Shown piece by piece: positions 45,735-50,134 of a stretch of DNA of 50,134 nt; the first letter of the stretch is position 1, and each line of letters starts with the position of its first letter. Origin of the DNA: Paracoccaceae bacterium. GTDB lineage: Bacteria; Pseudomonadota; Alphaproteobacteria; Rhodobacterales; Rhodobacteraceae. Made by a program: the position numbers and the translations under genes. The stretch covers positions 1-50,134 of the forward strand of contig PAPN01000048.1 of assembly GCA_002708925.1 (NCBI GenBank). Reading direction: 5' to 3'. The notes under the pieces are model-generated. The model ran no database searches, was not told where the DNA came from, and worked only from the letters and a program-made list of their open reading frames with translations.

Positions 45735-47453
45735 TCAGACCGGCAAGCCGACAACGAAACGCGCCCCCAGCGGCTCGGAAGTCGGATCGGCATCCGTTGG
45801 GCGAATATTCTCGGCCCAGATCACACCGCCATGCGCCTCGATGATCTGTTTGGAAATCGCCAGACCCAGCCCCGAATTATTCCCGAACTGGTTTTCAGGG
45901 CGCTCCGAATAGAAGCGTTTGAACACTTTGGTAAGCGCCTGCTCCGGAATGCCCGGCCCCGTATCCTCGACCACGACCAGCACGCGATTGTCACGCTGGC
46001 GCGCCCATACCCGGATCGCATCTCCGTCTTCGCAGAAGCTGATCGCATTGGTGATCAGATTGACGAACACCTGCGCCAGCCGCGCTTCGAGCCCGTGAAT
46101 ACGGATCGGCTCTTCGGGGATGTCCATGATGAACTCGACCCCTTTTTCCTCAGCTTGCTGCCCCAGGTATTCACCAAGGTTTCCGATCATTTTCAACAGG
46201 TTAAAGCTTTCCTGCTCTTCTTTGACCAGCTCACTATCCAGGCGCGACGCGTTCGATATATCACTGACAAGACGGTCCAGGCGCCGTACGTCGTGATCAA
46301 TCACATCCAGCAGTTTTTCGCGCTGATCGTCGCGCTGCGCGACCCGCAAGGTCCCCACGGCCGAGCGCAAACTGGCCAGCGGATTCTTAATCTCATGCGC
46401 GACATCGGCCGCGAACTGTTCATTGCTGTCGATGCGGTCATACAGGGCCGAAACCATCCCACGCAGCGCAGAAGAAAGCCGCCCGATCTCATCCGGGCGC
46501 GCAGACAGGTCGGGGATGCGAATGCGCCCCGCAGCGCTGTTACGGCGATCCTTGGCCCCGCCCAGTTCTGCCGCAGTGGCCAAATCGGCAAGCGGGTTGG
46601 CAATGGTCGAGGCCAGAACGATGCTCAGACCAATAGAGACCAGCGTGGCAATCAGGAACATCTGAAGAATGCGCTCGCGCTCCCCTCGGACCAGTTGATC
46701 AATCTCGCCAGTGGCGCTGGTCAGCGCAATCACCCCGACAATCTGCCCCGCCTGTATAATCGGCGTCGCGGCCGCGAAATAGCTGCCCTCGGCCGTTTGC
46801 AGGCCGGTTTCGATCTGAGCGCCGCCATCCACTGTTGCGCCCACCATTCCCGTGACCAGCTGCTCGATCGTTGGCATCGCGCTACGATCCCGCGGGCCGT
46901 TGATCAACGCGTCGAACTTGTCCCAGACCCGCGCCAAAGCGTCCGAAATCAGGGTCGAGCCCCCGTCCCCGGAATCCTGCGCCCGCGCGACACCCTTCCC
47001 CTGATCCGAGGCAATCAGCGCCCCGGTTCCGTCGAACACATAGACCTCAACGCCTTTGCGCAGGTCCAGGCCCTCCAGCGTGTCGGGCACGTCAATTCCG
47101 TCACCCGAGGCCAAACTGACCGGCGCGCCTTTGGGCAGTTGTGCCTCAACCACGTCGGACACCAGCTCGGCCTGTGCGATCAACGCATTCGCACGGTCCA
47201 CAACCAGAGAATCCCGAGACGAATTCAACAGCAGCACACCCGCCACCAGAACATTGAGCGCGATCAGGTTAAAGGTGATGATCTTTCGGGTCAGCGGCGA
47301 ACGATTGAGCGTGAGGAAACCACGCCGGTCACGCCGGGCGCGGATTTCCTTTTCAACGGTGCTTTCCGGGGCGACAAATTCATCGCCCAGCACAACATCG
47401 CCGTCGCGCTTTGCGCCACTATCCCGCAAATGTATCCCCTCAGCGAGAGCCAT
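45735..47453 (-). CDS. chvG: ChvG/ExoS-type sensor histidine kinase
   Basis: Membrane sensor of acid and envelope stress in alphaproteobacteria. It has 572 residues. It has a cytosolic N-terminal tail, TM1 at about 58-76 (ITFNLIALNVLVAGVLLL), and a periplasmic stimulus-sensing domain to about 260. TM2 is IATLVSIGLSIVLAST, then HAMP. The phosphorylated His is about H353 in AADVAHEIKNPLASLRS. The ATPase part has NLITNAISFC, VVVEDTGPGIP and GNNSGLGLAISKQII. Its ATG overlaps the stop of chvI by one base. Confidence 0.93.
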   Translation of the reverse strand: MALAEGIHLRDSGAKRDGDVVLGDEFVAPESTVEKEIRARRDRRGFLTLNRSPLTRKIITFNLIALNVLVAGVLLLNSSRDSLVVDRANALIAQAELVSDVVEAQLPKGAPVSLASGDGIDVPDTLEGLDLRKGVEVYVFDGTGALIASDQGKGVARAQDSGDGGSTLISDALARVWDKFDALINGPRDRSAMPTIEQLVTGMVGATVDGGAQIETGLQTAEGSYFAAATPIIQAGQIVGVIALTSATGEIDQLVRGERERILQMFLIATLVSIGLSIVLASTIANPLADLATAAELGGAKDRRNSAAGRIRIPDLSARPDEIGRLSSALRGMVSALYDRIDSNEQFAADVAHEIKNPLASLRSAVGTLRVAQRDDQREKLLDVIDHDVRRLDRLVSDISNASRLDSELVKEEQESFNLLKMIGNLGEYLGQQAEEKGVEFIMDIPEEPIRIHGLEARLAQVFVNLITNAISFCEDGDAIRVWARQRDNRVLVVVEDTGPGIPEQALTKVFKRFYSERPENQFGNNSGLGLAISKQIIEAHGGVIWAENIRPTDADPTSEPLGARFVVGLPV

Positions 47454-48154
47454 TATTCTTCGTTATACCTGTAGCCGATACCATAGAGCGTTTCGATCGC
47501 CGAGAAATCGGAATCAACGCTACGCATTTTCTTGCGCAACCGTTTGATATGGCTATCAATTGTGCGGTCATCGACGTACACCTGATCATCATAGGCAACA
47601 TCCATCAGCTGATCCCGCGACTTCACGAAACCGGGGCGCTGCGCCAGGGCCTGCAACAGCAGGAATTCGGTCACGGTCAGGGATACATCCTGCCCCTTCC
47701 AGGCCACCGCGTGACGCAGCGGATCCATGCGCAGATCTCCGCGCTCCATCACCTTAGTTTCTTCGGTGTCGCCGACGACATCACCGGCAACGGCATCCTG
47801 ACGGCGCAGCAGCGCGCGGATACGTTCAACCAGAAGACGCTGGGAAAACGGTTTCTTAACATAGTCGTCCGCGCCCATACGCAGGCCCAGAACCTCGTCG
47901 ATCTCATCATCCTTCGAGGTCAGGAAAATAACCGGCATCGAGGTTTTCTGACGCAGGCGCTGCAACAGGTCCATGCCGTCCATACGGGGCATTTTAATGT
48001 CCAGCACGGCCATGTCCGGCAGTTTTTTGTTGAATGCGTCGAGGGCCGACTGGCCATCATTATATGTTTCGACCTCAAACCCCTCTGCCTCCAGGGTCAT
48101 GGCCACCGATGTCAGGATATTCCTGTCATCGTCCACAAGGGCGATCTTAGACAT
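47453..48154 (-). CDS. chvI: ChvI-type response regulator, OmpR family
   Basis: Partner of ChvG. It has 233 residues. The receiver domain has the acidic pocket [10 protein letters not shown] and the phospho-acceptor D52 in [13 protein letters not shown]. The wHTH domain has [40 protein letters not shown] and [11 protein letters not shown]. It heads the chvI-chvG-hprK-rapZ-EIIA-HPr run and is divergent from pckA, an arrangement also known in rhizobia. It may control pckA. Confidence 0.95.
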   Translation of the reverse strand: MSKIALVDDDRNILTSVAMTLEAEGFEVETYNDGQSALDAFNKKLPDMAVLDIKMPRMDGMDLLQRLRQKTSMPVIFLTSKDDEIDEVLGLRMGADDYVKKPFSQRLLVERIRALLRRQDAVAGDVVGDTEETKVMERGDLRMDPLRHAVAWKGQDVSLTVTEFLLLQALAQRPGFVKSRDQLMDVAYDDQVYVDDRTIDSHIKRLRKKMRSVDSDFSAIETLYGIGYRYNEE

Positions 48155-48345
48155 CTGTGAATTCCTTGTACTGCTCTATTATGTGATTTTTCTTTGCATT
48201 ATGCCGTCCTTTGCCGCGATCAATCAATCCAAAACTGCGAATCAGCCATGATTTCGCCTCAATTCTGGGGGTGTTTTCTGAACAGATTCATAATTTTTGC
48301 ATGTCTTCCCTGCTTCTGGGCGTGGCAATCGGTCAAAATCTGCCG

Positions 48346-48380
48346 TGATTGCGCTAACCTGCGACTGGTTGCGCTAACTG
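48346..48380 (+). promoter_or_regulatory. Tandem CceR-like operator sites upstream of pckA
   Basis: TTGCGCTAAC occurs at 48350-48359 and 48370-48379, 20 bases apart, followed by a weaker TGCGTTAAAC at 48380-48389. Each full site (TGNTTGCGCTAAC plus one base) matches 11 of 14 positions of the LacI-type CceR palindrome TGTTAGCGCTAACA, recalled from Rhodobacter, where pckA-type genes are targets. Confidence 0.5.
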
Positions 48381-48430
48381 CGTTAAACCGTCCTGTTCCT
48401 TCATGGAAACGACATGTTAAGAGGCCCGCT

Positions 48431-48500
48431 ATCGGGACTTCCCGATCCGCTACGGGAGGTGCCCGTACCGATAAAAGGAAAACGCCGCAGATTTCGCGGC
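48431..48500 (+). other. Three consecutive hairpins in the pckA leader
   Basis: ATCGGGA-CT-TCCCGAT (48431-48446), TACGGG-N5-CCCGTA (48451-48467) and GCCGC-N7-GCGGC (48484-48500). The last ends 3 bases before the AGGAG ribosome site (48504-48508). None is followed by a T-run. Candidate leader RNA structure or, for the first two, protein operators. Confidence 0.55.
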
Positions 48501-48517
48501 TACAGGAGCTTGGCATT

Positions 48518-50116
48518 ATGACATTTGGACGGGTAAACCCGGAATTCCGCCTGGAAGATCAAGGGATCGAAGGGCTGGGCAATGTCTTTTACAATCTTAT
48601 GGAGCCCGCGCTGATCGAAGCCGCGCTCAAGAAAGGCGAGGGGAAACTGGGCAACGGCGGTGCCTTCCTGGTCTCTACCGGCAAATTTACTGGCCGGTCG
48701 CCCAAAGACAAACACGTCGTGAAAACCGACAGCGTTGTGGATACCATCTGGTGGGAAAACAACGCCGCCATGTCGCCCGAGGGCTTTGATAACCTCTATG
48801 CCGACATGCTGGAGCACATGAAGGGCAAGGACTATTACGTTCAGGACCTGGTGGGCGGCTCGGATCCGGCCTACTCGATCAACGTGCGTATGGTGACCGA
48901 GCTGGCCTGGCACAACCTGTTCATCCGCCACATGCTGCGCCGCCCTGATCGTTCGGCCCTGGACGGTTTCCTGGCGGATTTCACCGTCATCAACTGCCCC
49001 AGCTTCCAAGCAAACCCCGAGCGCCACAACTGCCGCTCGGAAACCGTGATCGCGATGAACTTCGACAAGAAGCTGATCCTGATCGGTGGCACTGAATACG
49101 CAGGTGAAAACAAGAAATCGGTCTTTACCCTGCTGAACTATCTGCTGCCCGAAAAAGGCGTGATGCCGATGCACTGCTCGGCCAACCACGCGATTGGCAA
49201 CCCGGTCGATACCGCCATCTTCTTTGGCCTGTCGGGCACCGGCAAAACCACCCTGTCGGCCGATCCCTCGCGCACTCTGATCGGTGATGACGAACACGGC
49301 TGGTCGGATCGCGGCACCTTCAACTTCGAAGGCGGCTGCTATGCGAAGACGATCAACCTGTCGCCCGAGGCCGAGCCGGAAATCTACGCGACCACCTCGA
49401 AATTCGGCACCGTGATCGAAAACATGGTCTACGACGAGGAAACCTTCGAACTGGATTTCGAGGACAGCTCGCTGACCGAGAACATGCGCTGCGCCTACCC
49501 GCTGGAATACATCTCCAACGCCTCGGCCGAGGCTCAGGGCGGACATCCGAAAAACATCATCCTGCTGACCTGTGACGCCTATGGCGTTCTGCCGCCGATC
49601 TCGCGTCTGACCCCGGCGCAGGCGATGTACCACTTCCTGTCGGGCTTCACCTCGAAGGTGGCGGGCACCGAGCGTGGCGTGACCGAGCCGCAGCCGACCT
49701 TCTCCACCTGCTTCGGCGCCCCGTTCATGCCGCGCCGTCCCGAAGTCTACGGCGAACTGCTCAAGAGCAAGATCGCCAAGCACGGGGCGACCTGCTGGCT
49801 GGTCAATACCGGCTGGACGGGCGGCGCCTTCGGCGAGGGGTCGCGGATGCCGATCAAGTCGACGCGCGCGCTCCTGGCCGCGGCGCTCGACGGCTCGCTC
49901 GACCGGGCGAAGTTCCGCAAGGACCCGAATTTCGGCTTCGACGTGCCGGTTTCGGTGCCGGGGGTGCCCGACCTGTTGCTGAACCCGCGCCGCACCTGGG
50001 ACGACCCGGCCGCCTACGACGCCCAGGCCGCCAAGCTCGTCGCCATGTTCTCCGAGAACTTCACCCAGTATGAGGGCCATATCGACGACGACGTCCGGGC
50101 CATCGCCCTGGGCTGA
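48518..50116 (+). CDS. pckA: Phosphoenolpyruvate carboxykinase (ATP)
   Basis: Gluconeogenic enzyme: oxaloacetate + ATP to PEP + CO2 + ADP. It has 532 residues, the normal length. Motifs are [31 protein letters not shown], the kinase-1a P-loop [16 protein letters not shown], the metal site [11 protein letters not shown], and TNTGWTGG-like [23 protein letters not shown] lies 9 bases before the ATG. Odd feature: from about 49760 the codons become almost fully G/C-ending (5 of 118 end in A/T, none in A, against 17 of the preceding 118) and CTC and GAG replace CTG and GAA, although the protein stays colinear with the family. Confidence 0.97.
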   Translation: MTFGRVNPEFRLEDQGIEGLGNVFYNLMEPALIEAALKKGEGKLGNGGAFLVSTGKFTGRSPKDKHVVKTDSVVDTIWWENNAAMSPEGFDNLYADMLEHMKGKDYYVQDLVGGSDPAYSINVRMVTELAWHNLFIRHMLRRPDRSALDGFLADFTVINCPSFQANPERHNCRSETVIAMNFDKKLILIGGTEYAGENKKSVFTLLNYLLPEKGVMPMHCSANHAIGNPVDTAIFFGLSGTGKTTLSADPSRTLIGDDEHGWSDRGTFNFEGGCYAKTINLSPEAEPEIYATTSKFGTVIENMVYDEETFELDFEDSSLTENMRCAYPLEYISNASAEAQGGHPKNIILLTCDAYGVLPPISRLTPAQAMYHFLSGFTSKVAGTERGVTEPQPTFSTCFGAPFMPRRPEVYGELLKSKIAKHGATCWLVNTGWTGGAFGEGSRMPIKSTRALLAAALDGSLDRAKFRKDPNFGFDVPVSVPGVPDLLLNPRRTWDDPAAYDAQAAKLVAMFSENFTQYEGHIDDDVRAIALG

Positions 50117-50134
50117 GGGGGCCCGGTCGCGGTC

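Larger units (their letters stand above)
48155..48517. promoter_or_regulatory. 363-base divergent regulatory region between chvI and pckA
   Basis: No separate gene. An open frame back to 48194 exists in the pckA frame but lacks family similarity. The half next to chvI is A/T-rich and should hold its promoter. The pckA side holds tandem GCGCTAAC sites and three hairpins, listed separately. Confidence 0.7.

Noticed and set aside
45734..45793. ATG start of hprK at 45793
   Set aside because: It would overlap the end of chvG by about 60 bases. The GTG one base after the chvG stop gives the usual length.
45651..47474. 607-codon plus-strand open frame
   Set aside because: It lies antisense to chvG/hprK, whose protein motifs are unmistakable. 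Its translation is rich in His, Gln, Arg and Pro with no family features, the usual shadow of a G+C-rich gene.
48194..48517. Upstream extension of pckA from an earlier ATG
   Set aside because: The 108 extra codons lack similarity to PckA and would cover the operator-like repeats and hairpins. The ATG at 48518 has AGGAG and gives the normal 532 residues.
48500..50080. 526-codon minus-strand open frame over pckA
   Set aside because: Antisense shadow of a conserved enzyme; no recognisable domain.

Overview
The window looks like a chromosomal segment of an alphaproteobacterium of the Rhodobacteraceae (roseobacter group). The reasons are the gene families (alphaproteobacterial short HprK, ChvG/ChvI next to pckA, DUF1150 beside a small heat-shock protein, DUF6473, a Hint-domain protein, a taurine-type aminotransferase with a MocR/TauR-like regulator), the dense 4-bp ATGA gene overlaps, and a G+C-rich, CTG-biased codon use. 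I recognise no tRNA, rRNA, CRISPR array, insertion sequence or prophage. Apart from one decayed gene, nearly all of it is compact chromosomal coding sequence.

Layout. 1-3438: the 3' part of a class A penicillin-binding protein, then mlaC and mlaA (phospholipid transport) on the minus strand. 3619-6656: a type I secretion ABC transporter/membrane-fusion pair. 6720-10314: RidA, a glycerophosphodiesterase, a FemAB/GNAT-like protein, pterin dehydratase and an MscS channel, several overlapping. 10411-16966: peroxiredoxin, a ferredoxin-reductase-type flavoprotein, RsmD, a universal stress protein with a SulP transporter, methionine aminopeptidase and SfsA. 17020-19958: a CinA-type molybdopterin-binding protein, GNAT, AhpD-like and OmpA-like genes in one tight run.

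19997-27626 is a carbon and organosulfur block: glycerate kinase, taurine-pyruvate-type aminotransferase, a ketopantoate-reductase family gene, a MocR regulator, phosphate acetyltransferase and acetate kinase. Direct repeats of the TauR type lie upstream of the aminotransferase and, with the same 22-bp spacing, upstream of the regulator. This suggests local control of taurine-type metabolism. 27665-30957: UbiK, Lgt, a MidA-type methyltransferase, PgeF and a 44-residue basic protein. 31249-35903: a Hint-domain protein, an Lrp/AsnC regulator, TrxB, and the most unusual gene of the window. That gene is an in-frame fusion of a MarR-like winged-helix domain to ATP sulfurylase/APS kinase, preceded by two palindromes that look like autoregulatory operators.

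35960-43649: an Hsp20 operon, YdcH, purEK, a stand-alone phnM coupled to a frameshifted and internally deleted alpha/beta-hydrolase remnant, a GNAT gene, DUF6473, 3-hydroxybutyryl-CoA dehydrogenase and a PlsC-like acyltransferase. 43680-50116: the regulatory PTS/ChvGI block (chvI, chvG, hprK, rapZ, EIIA, HPr on the minus strand), divergent from pckA. The pckA leader carries two half-matches to the CceR-type operator and three successive hairpins. The last ~120 codons of pckA differ clearly in codon use from the rest of the gene.
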